Below are positions 1-8,513 of a stretch of 64,000 bases of DNA, piece by piece. The notes under the pieces were generated by a model. That model saw nothing but the letters and a program-made list of their open reading frames with translations, had not been told where the DNA came from and searched no databases. This stretch comes from Candidatus Latescibacterota bacterium. GTDB lineage: Bacteria > JAAXHH01. How positions within the stretch are numbered: position 1 is the stretch's first letter; every line of letters begins with the position of its first letter. A program made the position numbers and the translations under genes. The stretch covers positions 248,001 through 312,000 of the forward strand of contig JAJEEG010000002.1 of the NCBI GenBank assembly GCA_022821085.1, in the 5' to 3' direction.

Positions 1-1416
1 AACGGCGTACCGGTGCTGATCTTCGACGGCTATCGCTCGACCCCCGCGCTGTCCTACGCCGTCCGCGATCAGCGGGCCGCGACCGGGATCGTGATCAGTG
101 CCAGCCACAATCCGCCCGAAGACAACGGGTTCAAGGTGTACGGTCCCGACGGCGGGCAGATCGTGGCGCCACGGGACGAAGCCATCACGGAGGAAATTCG
201 CCGCGTCACCCGCATCAGGCGGACCGGCTACGAGGACGGCGTCCGGTGCGGCCTGATCCGGACCATCGGCAGGGACCTGGACGAGCGGTACATCGGCGTC
301 CTGTCGGAAATGACCCTGGCCGACGCCCGGGACGTCCGGGTGGTATACACGCCCCTGCACGGCGTGGGCATGACATCGGTGGCCGCGGCACTGGAGAAAC
401 TGGGATATCGGGACGTGCATCTCGTGGACGAGCAAGTCGCGCCGGACGGCGCGTTCCCCACGCTCGAAGGTGGTATCGCGAACCCCGAAAAACCGTCGGC
501 CTTCCGACTGGGCATTCGAAAAGCCGCGGAAACAGGCGCCGATCTCGTGCTGGCCAGCGACCCCGATGCCGACCGGATCGGCTGCGCGTTGCCGTTGCCG
601 GACCGGGGATGGGAGGCAGCGGAGGAAGATCTCGTGCTGAACGGTCACCAGATCGGCGTCCTCCTCTGTTACTATATGCTCAGCAGGAAACAGGCGGCGG
701 GAACGTTACCCGGGCGAGGACTATTCTGCAAGACGATCGTCACGTCGGACCTGGCCGCCCTCATCGCCCGATCCTTCGGCCTTCATGTCGTCGTCGACCT
801 GCCCGTCGGGTTCAAGCACGTCGGCGCGGAGATCGAACGCATGCCCGAGGGGACGACTTTCGTGTTCGGCACAGAGGAAAGCCACGGTTACCTGGCGGAC
901 GCCCGGATCCGGGACAAGGAGGCGGCCACCGGCATCCTGCTCGCCGAGTATGCCGCCCTGCTGAAGCGAGAAAACCGGACCCTGCGCGACGCACTGGACG
1001 AAATCCACCGAACTTATGGTTATTTCAGGGAAGTCCAGCGGTCCGTCGTCCTGCCCGGGGCGGCAGGCGCCCGCAGTATCGGATGCATCATGGCCGCGCT
1101 GCGCGCATCTCCTCCGGAGCGCATTGGCGGACGGGCTGTATGCCACGTGATCGACCGGCAAAGCGGGCAGGCGCTCGACCTGCGTACGCGCACGACCGGC
1201 CCCGTCGCGGGCGAACGGGTGAATATCCTGGTCTTCACCTTCTCGGAAGCGGGCCACACGCGGGTCATCATACGGCCCTCGGGCACCGAGCCCACGATCA
1301 AGTACTACGTCTCGGCCTCGACGGTCGACATGGACGGAGACCGGGATTCCATAGACAGCCTGGCGAAATCCGTCCTGGCCGCCACGATCGAATTATGCGA
1401 ACAAATACAGGGGTGA
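1..1416 (+). CDS. Phosphohexomutase (phosphoglucomutase/phosphomannomutase), 5' end missing
   Basis: Alpha-D-phosphohexomutase that interconverts hexose 1- and 6-phosphates in the cytoplasm. The reading frame is open from base 1, so the start lies outside the window. Numbering from the GTG at 13, the phosphoserine loop SASHNP is at 29-34, the metal-binding DPDADR at 183-188, the sugar-binding loop GTEESHGY at 286-293 and the phosphate-binding RPSGTEP at 421-427, so all four catalytic regions are present. The EESHGY form resembles the PgcA/Pgm2-type branch of about 560-600 residues, which would put roughly 100 residues upstream. The exact substrate (glucose or mannose phosphate) cannot be told from motifs. 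A 9-bp tandem repeat array starts 12 bases after its stop, before the BNR gene. Confidence 0.93.
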   Translation, partial: NGVPVLIFDGYRSTPALSYAVRDQRAATGIVISASHNPPEDNGFKVYGPDGGQIVAPRDEAITEEIRRVTRIRRTGYEDGVRCGLIRTIGRDLDERYIGVLSEMTLADARDVRVVYTPLHGVGMTSVAAALEKLGYRDVHLVDEQVAPDGAFPTLEGGIANPEKPSAFRLGIRKAAETGADLVLASDPDADRIGCALPLPDRGWEAAEEDLVLNGHQIGVLLCYYMLSRKQAAGTLPGRGLFCKTIVTSDLAALIARSFGLHVVVDLPVGFKHVGAEIERMPEGTTFVFGTEESHGYLADARIRDKEAATGILLAEYAALLKRENRTLRDALDEIHRTYGYFREVQRSVVLPGAAGARSIGCIMAALRASPPERIGGRAVCHVIDRQSGQALDLRTRTTGPVAGERVNILVFTFSEAGHTRVIIRPSGTEPTIKYYVSASTVDMDGDRDSIDSLAKSVLAATIELCEQIQG

Positions 1417-1428
1417 CCGGCCGATAAT

Positions 1429-1491
1429 CGGGCAAACCGGGCAAACCGGGCGAATCGGGTGAACCAGGTGAACCGGGTAAACCGGGTCCTG
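1429..1491. repeat. Seven-unit 9-bp tandem repeat after a stop codon
   Basis: Seven consecutive 9-mers of the form CGGGcaAAC: units start at 1429, 1438, 1447, 1456, 1465, 1474 and 1483, with increasing divergence to the right. The array lies between the phosphohexomutase stop (1416) and the BNR protein start (1555). It looks like replication slippage. One minus-strand frame reads as a collagen-like Gly-Pro run, but nothing else supports coding. Confidence 0.85.
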
Positions 1492-1554
1492 ACCGGATGG
1501 CGATCAGGATCCCCATCAACAAGGTTCCCAACAAATTATGAAAGGCCAATCTCC

Positions 1555-2661
1555 ATGCGCATCATAGACTCCGGCGTCATCAGCCGCAGCGTGCCCGGCA
1601 CCGATCGCGCCAACCTCACCTTCCCCGCCGTCCTCTGCAAGTCCGACGGCACGTTGATCGCCGCATGGCACAGCGGCACGACGAAGGACTGCGCGGATGA
1701 AGTGATAGAAGTCAGCCGCTCACAGGACCTCGGGAAGACCTGGAGCGCGCCCGAACGGCCCTTTGGCAGCCCCGTTCTCCGCGGTGTCCGTGGATCGATC
1801 AAGATCGTATACCTCACGGAACTGGCGCCCGTCCGGATCATCGCCGCGTCCATGTGGATCGATCGCGAGACCTATCCCGACGCCCCCGGCCTCTTCAATC
1901 CTGAGACCGAGGGATGCGTGCCCATGTACATCCTCCTGGCGGATTCGGAGGACGGCGGAGAGACCTGGACGGCGTGGCGCGAGGTGCCCATGCCGGAAGA
2001 GATCGGACCGGCGAGCCTGACCAATCCGATCATGCGACTGCCAGACGGCACCCTCGTCATGACCATCGAAACCAACAAGCACTACCTCGACGCTTCGAAG
2101 TGGTACCAGCGGGTCGTCGCCTTCCACTCCATGGACGAGGGTAGGACCTGGAGCGAGCCGGTGAACATCGGGTTCGATCCGACGGGCCGGATCTTCAACT
2201 GGGACCTGCGGTCGGCCGTGGCGCCGGACGGCCGGATTGGTGCCTTCGCGTGGACATACAACACCGAAACGGAATCCTACCTGAATATCCACCGCCGCGT
2301 CAGTTCCGACGGCGGGCGGACCTGGTCGGATCCGGAGGACCTCGGCGTCACCGACCAGGCCGCCCATCCCGCGGTGCTGCCGGACGGGCGCGTCGTCCTG
2401 CCGTGGGTGGACCGCTTCCAGGACCAGTCCATCAAGGCCCGTGTCGCGCCGTCCATCGACGGGCCGTTCGACCCGGAAACCGAAGTGACTCTTTATTCTC
2501 ACGAGGCGCCGAAGGAAGATCCCAAGGGCGCCCTGGGTTTTTCCGTGTGGTCCTTCGGCCTGCCTTACGCGGAAACCCTGTCCGACGGCACGGTCATGGT
2601 GGTCTACTACGCGGGGACCGAAGCTGCCATGGACATCCACTGGGCCAGGCTGGCTCCGTAG
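1555..2661 (+). CDS. BNR/Asp-box (sialidase superfamily) protein
   Basis: Six-bladed beta-propeller protein of the sialidase superfamily, 368 residues from the ATG at 1555. That ATG has AAAGG about 8 bases upstream; the frame is open further upstream to 1459, but there it would run through the 9-bp repeat. Asp-box motifs are visible as SQDLGKTW, SEDGGETW, SMDEGRTW and SSDGGRTW at spacing typical of propeller blades. The usual N-terminal RIP arginine of catalytic sialidases is not seen: the matching segment reads LTFPAVL. It may therefore be a related glycosidase or a glycan-binding propeller rather than a true neuraminidase. No signal peptide is evident. Confidence 0.85.
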   Translation: MRIIDSGVISRSVPGTDRANLTFPAVLCKSDGTLIAAWHSGTTKDCADEVIEVSRSQDLGKTWSAPERPFGSPVLRGVRGSIKIVYLTELAPVRIIAASMWIDRETYPDAPGLFNPETEGCVPMYILLADSEDGGETWTAWREVPMPEEIGPASLTNPIMRLPDGTLVMTIETNKHYLDASKWYQRVVAFHSMDEGRTWSEPVNIGFDPTGRIFNWDLRSAVAPDGRIGAFAWTYNTETESYLNIHRRVSSDGGRTWSDPEDLGVTDQAAHPAVLPDGRVVLPWVDRFQDQSIKARVAPSIDGPFDPETEVTLYSHEAPKEDPKGALGFSVWSFGLPYAETLSDGTVMVVYYAGTEAAMDIHWARLAP

Positions 2662-2804
2662 GATTGCCCTGTCCCTCCATGGCGCATCGACCACGGACTG
2701 CATCCGCAAGCCAGAAAGGTATAGCCGCTCCGCTCCAGGTTCGTATCTTTGGGAACGATGAGCCGTTTCCCTGAGGCCTATTCTCACCGCGGCAGCGCCG
2801 GACC

Positions 2805-5207
2805 ATGATCGGACACTATCTCCTCACCGCCTGGCGGAACATCCTCGCGTCCAGGTCCCACGCCGCGATCAACGTCATCGGGTTCGCCATCGGCATGGCC
2901 TGCTGCCTGGTCATCCTGCTCTACATCCGCGACGAATTGAGCTACGACCGCCATAACTCCCGCGGCGACCGCATCTACCGGGTCGTGACGGACCGTACGG
3001 CGCGTACGCCCGGCGCGCTGGGCGGATTCATCAGGACTCGGCTACCGGAAGCGGAGGAAGTGCTGCGCCTGAGAGCGACGATCGGCACCTGGCTGTTCAC
3101 GACCGAAGACAAGCAGTTCTACGAGCAGGGGGTATACTGGGCCGACGGCAACCTGTTCGACGTATTCGACGTGCCACTCGTCCGGGGAAATCCCGCCACC
3201 GCCCTATCGGCGCCGAACACTATGGTCATCAGCGCGTCCATGGCCCGCAAGTATTTCGGGGACGCCGACCCGATCGGCAAGGCGATCACCGGGGACCACC
3301 AGTTTACCTTCACCATCACCGCTATCATGGAAGATCCTACGGTCTATGCCCATTTCCATCCGGATTTCTACATTTCCATCGCCACCACAACGGGAAGAGG
3401 CGATCCGCTCCGTTTGCTGAGTAACTGGGCGAGTAGCGAGTACTACACCTACCTGCTGCTGGCGCCCGGAGCATCTTCGGAGGAAGTAGGCGGCCTGCTG
3501 CGGCAACGCCTGGAGGAACGCCTGGATACCGACGCCCGCGTCATCGCCTTCACCCATACCTATACGCTTCAGCCCGTTTTCGACATCCATCTTCATTCGC
3601 ACCTGGAATACGAAATGGAGACGAATGGAGACGTGTCCTTCATCTGGATGATGATCGCGGTCGCGGTCTTCATTCTCCTGATAGCCTGCATGAACTTCAC
3701 CAACCTCGCCACCGTCCGTTCCATGGGCAGGGCCAGGGAAATCGGCATGCGCAAAGTCGCCGGCGCGACCCGGGCGCAGATCGTCCGACAGTTCATGGGC
3801 GAAACCATGCTCATCTGTCTCCTGGCCTTCCTGGCGGCCCTGGCCGTCGTCTGGGTGGTTCTTCCCCTTTTTCGCACGCTGACGGGCCATCTGCTGTCTG
3901 TGCCTTCACTGGAGCCGTGGTCCATCCTCGGCGGCGCGGGTATCGTCATCGGAGTGGGCATCGTTGCCGGGAGCTATCCGGCCCTTGTACTGTCCCGGAT
4001 CAGTCCCGCCTCGATCTTCAGGTCCGCATCAGACACCGGCGCGGCCTCCCTGCGGAAAGCACTGGTGGTCGCCCAGTTCTCCATCGCCATTACTATGATG
4101 ATCGGAACCGCGGCCGTATATCAGCAACTCGAGTTCATGCGCAACAAATACCTGGGATTCGACAAGGAACACGTTGTGATCATGCCACACCTCCAGGGCA
4201 TGAACTGGGATATGATCATGGAACGGTTTCCCGGGCATGCGGGCGTTGTCAGCGTAGCCGGGGCAAACTACGTGCCCGGACGCGCCGCGGGACGAGGCAC
4301 GCTGCCGATCTTTCCGGTGCGAAGCGTCGATTCGCCCGCAGAGCCTCCCGTTACCGTGCAGATGCTGATCACGACCGGCGGATACGTGCATACGCTCGGC
4401 CTGAAGTTGCTGGCGGGACGCGATGTTTCTTTCGAACGGGATTTCAAAGAGGTAGAACAGCCGGACGGCAGCACGGCCTACACGTCGGTGGGATGCCTGA
4501 TCAACGAGGAGGCCGCCGGGCGCCTGGGATGGACAAACCCGGCGGAAGCGCTGGACAGGCTCGTGCAAGTTGCAGACCGGCGGATGAGCGTTGTCGGCGT
4601 AGTCGAGGACTTCCATCTCAGGACGCTGCACGACCGGATTGAACCGATGATGATTACCTTCGGCAGCGCCGGCGTGTTCGCCATACGGTTCGTTCCCGGC
4701 GATCCGCAGGTCATCCTTCGGGATCTGGAAGCGATGTGGAAGGCCGTCACGCCGCACATTCCCTTCACCTACTCATTCCTCGACGATGACGTGGAGCGGC
4801 TCTACCGGTCAGACCAGCTTCTCGGCCGGCTCGTTACCCTGTTTGCAGGACTCGCCGTCTTCACCGCCTGCCTCGGCCTCTTCGGCCTGGCGGTATTCAC
4901 GGCGAAGCAGCGTACAAGGGAAATCGGCGTGCGGAAGGTCCTTGGCGCGTCGGTACGCGGGCTCGTCATGCTGCTCTCCCGGGAGTATACCGTCCTCGTG
5001 GCCATCGCCAATGTGATCGCCTGGCCTGCGGCCTACTTCGTTATGCAACAGTGGCTCAGGACGTACGCGTATCACACCGAGATCTCGCTGCTGCTGTTCC
5101 CCGCCGCCGGCCTGCTCGGGCTGTTGATCGCGTGGATCACGGTCAGTTCCCAGACGCTGCAGACCGCCGCCAGGAACCCGGTGGACTCGTTGCGGCGCGA
5201 TCCGTAA
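2805..5207 (+). CDS. Orphan MacB/FtsX-like ABC transporter permease (paralogue 1)
   Basis: Inner-membrane protein of 800 residues with the double FtsX layout. A first membrane helix at about residues 20-42 is followed by a MacB-type periplasmic domain and three helices at about 280-420. Then come a second periplasmic domain and three C-terminal helices at about 675-790. The FtsX signature occurs twice, as REIGMRKVAGAT after helix 2 and REIGVRKVLGAS near the C-terminus. Such permeases normally pair with an ABC ATPase for lipoprotein, peptide or drug export or for mechanotransmission, but no ATPase gene is next to it or anywhere in the window. Three paralogues of the same size lie at 29-39 kb. 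The substrate is unknown. The 3' end, including the stop codon, is tandemly duplicated downstream. Confidence 0.92.
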   Translation: MIGHYLLTAWRNILASRSHAAINVIGFAIGMACCLVILLYIRDELSYDRHNSRGDRIYRVVTDRTARTPGALGGFIRTRLPEAEEVLRLRATIGTWLFTTEDKQFYEQGVYWADGNLFDVFDVPLVRGNPATALSAPNTMVISASMARKYFGDADPIGKAITGDHQFTFTITAIMEDPTVYAHFHPDFYISIATTTGRGDPLRLLSNWASSEYYTYLLLAPGASSEEVGGLLRQRLEERLDTDARVIAFTHTYTLQPVFDIHLHSHLEYEMETNGDVSFIWMMIAVAVFILLIACMNFTNLATVRSMGRAREIGMRKVAGATRAQIVRQFMGETMLICLLAFLAALAVVWVVLPLFRTLTGHLLSVPSLEPWSILGGAGIVIGVGIVAGSYPALVLSRISPASIFRSASDTGAASLRKALVVAQFSIAITMMIGTAAVYQQLEFMRNKYLGFDKEHVVIMPHLQGMNWDMIMERFPGHAGVVSVAGANYVPGRAAGRGTLPIFPVRSVDSPAEPPVTVQMLITTGGYVHTLGLKLLAGRDVSFERDFKEVEQPDGSTAYTSVGCLINEEAAGRLGWTNPAEALDRLVQVADRRMSVVGVVEDFHLRTLHDRIEPMMITFGSAGVFAIRFVPGDPQVILRDLEAMWKAVTPHIPFTYSFLDDDVERLYRSDQLLGRLVTLFAGLAVFTACLGLFGLAVFTAKQRTREIGVRKVLGASVRGLVMLLSREYTVLVAIANVIAWPAAYFVMQQWLRTYAYHTEISLLLFPAAGLLGLLIAWITVSSQTLQTAARNPVDSLRRDP

Positions 5208-5282
5208 GGTCGGACCGGTCGAATCGCTGCGGCGCGATCCGTAAGGTCGGACCGGTCGAATCGCTACGCCGAGATCAGTAGG
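5187..5282. repeat. 37-bp tandem repeat duplicating the permease gene tail
   Basis: Unit 1 (5187-5223) overlaps the last codons and stop of the permease gene. Unit 2 (5224-5260) matches it at 36 of 37 positions. A degenerate third partial unit runs 5261-5282, up to the stop of the convergent SCO gene. Each unit carries a copy of the SLRRDP-stop coding tail (SLRRDQ in the third), although 37 is not a multiple of 3, so the copies lie in different frames. Confidence 0.9.
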
Positions 5283-5924
5283 CTATTCGAAGAGCAGTTT
5301 GACGCCCGCAGCGATGAATTCGGGCGTATCGCTGGGATGGAACCGGTAGCGCAGCCTGCCCTCCTGGTCCACCAGGAACAGCGTGGTCGTGTGGGCGACC
5401 AGGTAGTGTCCGGCTTCGTTCGGCTCCTGCAGCTTGTACAATACGCTGTACTTTTCGGCGACCTCGTCGATTTCCTCCCGCGAACCGGTCAGCCCACGGA
5501 CGTCCACCGTCGAGAAGTACGCCAGGTACTCCCTTAGCTGCTCAGGCGTGTCCCGTGCGGGATCGACCGTGATATAGATCGTCCGCACGATCTGATCGGG
5601 TTGGAGATCGAGCACGTCGTACACGGCCGCCAGCCTGGAGAGCATGAGCGGGCAGGCGTCCGGGCAGAAGGTATATCCGAAGAAGATCAGGAAGGCGTCG
5701 CCGCGGTGCTGCGACAGGTCGAACGGTTCTCCGTCCTGGTCCGTCAGCGTGAAATCGCCGCCGAAGCGTTCGCCGTAGTCCAGGAGTTCGGGAAGGTCGA
5801 TCGGGGGCGGCTGCGGGGTTTCGTCCCGGCAGCCGGGCAAGGTCAACAGCAGCACGGCAACGAAAGCCAGGACTCCCTTTACGTGGATGCTTGATTCTGC
5901 CACCGGATACTCTCCCGGGTTCAT
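5283..5924 (-). CDS. SCO1/SenC/PrrC-family copper chaperone lipoprotein
   Basis: Thioredoxin-fold lipoprotein that helps load the CuA site of cytochrome c oxidase. The N-terminus has a hydrophobic stretch and a lipobox ending at Cys32 (LTLPGC), so the protein should be anchored outside the inner membrane. The copper ligands of the family are in place: CPDAC with Cys87 and Cys91, and His178 in the segment YLVAHTTT. Length (213 residues) is normal. The ATG at 5924 overlaps the stop of the upstream cytochrome c-PCuAC gene by 4 bases (ATGA), which fixes the start and suggests translational coupling. Both products would act on the same oxidase. Confidence 0.93.
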   Translation of the reverse strand: MNPGEYPVAESSIHVKGVLAFVAVLLLTLPGCRDETPQPPPIDLPELLDYGERFGGDFTLTDQDGEPFDLSQHRGDAFLIFFGYTFCPDACPLMLSRLAAVYDVLDLQPDQIVRTIYITVDPARDTPEQLREYLAYFSTVDVRGLTGSREEIDEVAEKYSVLYKLQEPNEAGHYLVAHTTTLFLVDQEGRLRYRFHPSDTPEFIAAGVKLLFE

Positions 5925-6799
5925 TCGGTCGGCCGCCGGTTCTTCGACACTTCGGCCGTAACGGTTTGGGTCTTCGCGTCCGCGAAGCGCAGTGTCAGGC
6001 TAACCGAATCCCCTTCCGCCAGCGAACGCTTCACGCCAAACAACATGATGTGATTTCCGCCGGGTTCCAGGGCCGCCTCTCCACGCGGCGGGACCGTCAG
6101 GCGTTCGATTTTCTCCATCTCCATCATGTCGTCGACCATCCGCATGGTATGCAGTTCGGTATACTCCGCGGCCGGCGTCTCGACGGCGATCAGTTCCCTG
6201 GACTGGCCCGACCGGTTCATGATCACCAGGTAGGCGGCGGTGACGTCCCTGTTCGGCGGCGTAGCCCGGACCCAGGCGCCGTCGATTTCCAGGTCGTCCG
6301 CCGGCTGAAGCGAGGCCACGTACATGGCGATCTTGAAGCGCTCTTCCTCCTTGATATGGGGAAAGGGCACCATGGACGGGCTGTCGGGCATGCCGTCCGT
6401 GAGCGTGCCTGCGATGGTGACCACGTCGCGGCCGATGCGATAGGCCCCCGGGTCCCGGAAGTCGCGGGGCGGAGGTTTCAGCGTGTAGGAAACCGGTCCG
6501 TCGCCGTGGCCTTCCAGGCCGTGGCACACCGTGCAGCCGTACCGGGAATACAACGCCTTTCCTTCCTGCACAAACTTCTCCGGTATTTCGTGGAAACCGA
6601 TGGTTCCCGGCGTTATCGTACCTTCCACCAACTGGGCCATAAACGCCTGGGCTACGGCTTCTTTATCTTCCGGGTCCACCTCCGGATCAGGCGAGCCGCA
6701 GCCGGCCTGAAGGATCAGCAGCCCGCAGATGACTGACCATCTGCCGCAGAACCCGGAGACCCGGGACGGCGAATACCGTGTCTTTGCCTTCCAGAACAT
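5921..6799 (-). CDS. Lipoprotein fusion: cytochrome c domain + PCuAC copper chaperone
   Basis: A 292-residue lipoprotein with two domains. The lipobox LQAGC ends at Cys34. A class I cytochrome c domain follows at about 55-165, with haem motif CTVCH at 89-93 and a candidate axial Met in the DGMPDSPSM region. A PCuAC (DUF461) domain occupies about 175-285. Its Cu(I) site fits the family pattern exactly: His217, Met228 ten residues on, His250 after another 21, and Met252. PCuAC proteins pass Cu(I) to the CuA centre, working with SCO, whose gene overlaps the 3' end here. The haem domain may supply electrons for the thiol or copper chemistry; that is inference. The only good start is the ATG at 6799, which falls at the predicted transcription start. 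Confidence 0.92.
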   Translation of the reverse strand: MFWKAKTRYSPSRVSGFCGRWSVICGLLILQAGCGSPDPEVDPEDKEAVAQAFMAQLVEGTITPGTIGFHEIPEKFVQEGKALYSRYGCTVCHGLEGHGDGPVSYTLKPPPRDFRDPGAYRIGRDVVTIAGTLTDGMPDSPSMVPFPHIKEEERFKIAMYVASLQPADDLEIDGAWVRATPPNRDVTAAYLVIMNRSGQSRELIAVETPAAEYTELHTMRMVDDMMEMEKIERLTVPPRGEAALEPGGNHIMLFGVKRSLAEGDSVSLTLRFADAKTQTVTAEVSKNRRPTE

Positions 6800-6805
6800 G
6801 GTTTT

Positions 6806-6834
6806 ATCCTATTCGTATTCCAGCTCCCTGTCAA
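6806..6834 (-). promoter_or_regulatory. Sigma70-like promoter for the cytochrome c-PCuAC/SCO pair
   Basis: On the minus strand TTGACA (6834-6829) is followed by a 17-bp spacer and TAGGAT (6811-6806). Transcription would begin about 6-7 bases later, at or next to the ATG at 6799, giving a leaderless or nearly leaderless message. No in-frame ATG or GTG follows before the lipobox. Confidence 0.6.
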
Positions 6835-6974
6835 CGACTACAACTCGCCGGTTTCTCCACGTATTCACGTCGAGCCGTGCTCGTGGACGGCGCGCACGTG
6901 GACGGCGGTGGACGGCGTTGCATCGCGCACGTGAAGCACGCGGTCGCGTGTGTTCCGAATCCCCTGCAATTCAA

Positions 6975-7003
6975 TTGACGATGCATGTGGGGGGGCATAC
7001 ATT
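6975..7003 (+). promoter_or_regulatory. Sigma70-like promoter for the MFS-uxuA operon
   Basis: TTGACG (6975-6980), a 17-bp spacer containing a run of seven G, and TACATT (6998-7003). The expected start near 7010 leaves about 60 bases of leader before the TTG start at 7072. This argues against the longer frame that begins at 6985, inside the promoter. Confidence 0.5.
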
Positions 7004-7071
7004 CCCGTCGTCTTCAACACCTCATCCCGACCACGGCCGGATCGGGCACGAACCGCAACCGGGGAGCCACC

Positions 7072-8490
7072 TTGCGAAGCTTCAGGGAATCGCTGTCGAT
7101 CTACTTCGAGCGCCGCATGGCCCGCATACTGCTGCTCGGGATCATCAGCGGATTCCCCTGGGTGCTCATCGGCAGCTGCCTCAATCTCTGGTTGAAAGAA
7201 GACGGGCTTTCCCGCACGGCCATAGGCTGGGCCAGCCTGATCTTCGGCGTGTATGCCTTCAACTTCCTCTGGGCGCCGCTGATCGACCGCATCCGGTTGC
7301 CGCTGCTGACGGGATGGCTCGGCCACCGGCGGGCCTGGATCGTCGCGCTCCAGGCCGTCATCCTGGCTTGCCTGGTGCTCTGGAGTCTCGCTCAACCGAC
7401 AGCTGACCTCAGCCTGGTCGTAGCCATCGGACTCGTCATCGCCATCGCTTCCTCCACCCAGGACATCGCGATCGACGCGCTGCGCATCGAGCAGATCGGC
7501 ACGTCGGAATCGGAAGCCATGGCCGCCGGCGCGGCCACGGCCGTCGTCGGGTGGTGGACGGGGTTCAAACTCGGCGGCGTGATCGCCCTGGAGACCGCGC
7601 AGGCCCTGCAGAACGCCGGCGTCGAAGACTACTGGCAGACCACCTTTCTCTTTCTCGGGGCGGTGGTCATACTCTGCAACATCGGCCTCGCCTTCGTTCG
7701 GGAGTCCACCGCCGCCGATCGCATCGCGGCACAGGCCGAGGACGACGAACGCATCGTCTCCGGCCTGGCGCTGCCGAGTACATTCGGACGCGTCGTCGCC
7801 TGGTTCGCCGGTACCGTGGCCAATCCGTTGACGAGCTTCTTCCGGCGCAACGGATTCGCCATCGCCGCCGCCGTGCTCGGATTCGTATTCCTGTTCAAGA
7901 TCGGCGAAGCGTTCCTGGGCCGCATGTCCCTCATCTTTTACAGGGAGATCGGATTTACCCTGTCTGACATCGCCCTCTATTCCAAGGGGCTGGGATGGAT
8001 CGTCACCGTGGCCTTCACCGTGCTGGGCGGTTTCTTCGCCATCCGGGTCGGACTGGTGCCGGCCATGTTCGCGGCAGGGATCGCCATGGCGGCCACCAAT
8101 CTGTTGTTCGCCACCCTGGCCTGGACCGGCAAGTCCGAGTTGATGTTCGCGACCGCGGTCGTGGCGGACGATATTACGGGCGCCTTCGCGACAGTCATAT
8201 TCGTCGCCTTTATCTCGATGCTCGTCGACCGGACCTATACGGCCACGCAATACGCGTTGCTGGCTTCGATCGGAACGGCGGGACGAACCCTATTCGCGGC
8301 GTCCTCCGGCGCGATGGTCGACGGACTCGATGGCGACTGGGGAACCTTTTTCATCATTACGGCGTTGATGGTGATCCCTTCTCTCGCATGCCTCTGGGCC
8401 ATCCGGACCAAGCTGAGGGACCTGCTCGCCGGCAAGCGCGTACGGATTTTCGGCAAGACCATGCAGGAAGAACCCGAAGAAGCGACCTGA
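7072..8490 (+). CDS. AmpG-like (PAT family) MFS transporter
   Basis: Integral inner-membrane carrier of 472 residues with about 12 helices. The start ILLLGIISGFPWVLIGSCLN, followed by a LWAPLIDR segment, is characteristic of the AmpG/PAT branch of the major facilitator superfamily, whose known members import muropeptides or acetyl-CoA. I chose the TTG at 7072 because GGGGAG lies 7 bases upstream and a promoter ends near 7003; an ATG at 7117 is the alternative. The mannonate dehydratase gene begins 23 bases after the stop, so the pair probably forms an operon and the cargo may be a uronic acid or an oligosaccharide containing one. That cargo is inferred from context only. Confidence 0.85.
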   Translation: MRSFRESLSIYFERRMARILLLGIISGFPWVLIGSCLNLWLKEDGLSRTAIGWASLIFGVYAFNFLWAPLIDRIRLPLLTGWLGHRRAWIVALQAVILACLVLWSLAQPTADLSLVVAIGLVIAIASSTQDIAIDALRIEQIGTSESEAMAAGAATAVVGWWTGFKLGGVIALETAQALQNAGVEDYWQTTFLFLGAVVILCNIGLAFVRESTAADRIAAQAEDDERIVSGLALPSTFGRVVAWFAGTVANPLTSFFRRNGFAIAAAVLGFVFLFKIGEAFLGRMSLIFYREIGFTLSDIALYSKGLGWIVTVAFTVLGGFFAIRVGLVPAMFAAGIAMAATNLLFATLAWTGKSELMFATAVVADDITGAFATVIFVAFISMLVDRTYTATQYALLASIGTAGRTLFAASSGAMVDGLDGDWGTFFIITALMVIPSLACLWAIRTKLRDLLAGKRVRIFGKTMQEEPEEAT

Positions 8491-8513
8491 TCACCAAACC
8501 ATGGAGGACCTAC

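Noticed and set aside
1298-1549. Collagen-like Gly-Pro frame on the minus strand
   Set aside because: It arises from the 9-bp array and from antisense of the phosphohexomutase; nothing supports translation.
5051-5281. Plus-strand frame across the permease tail and the 37-bp repeat
   Set aside because: It overlaps the last permease helices in a different frame and ends in the repeat; it is explained by the duplicated tail.
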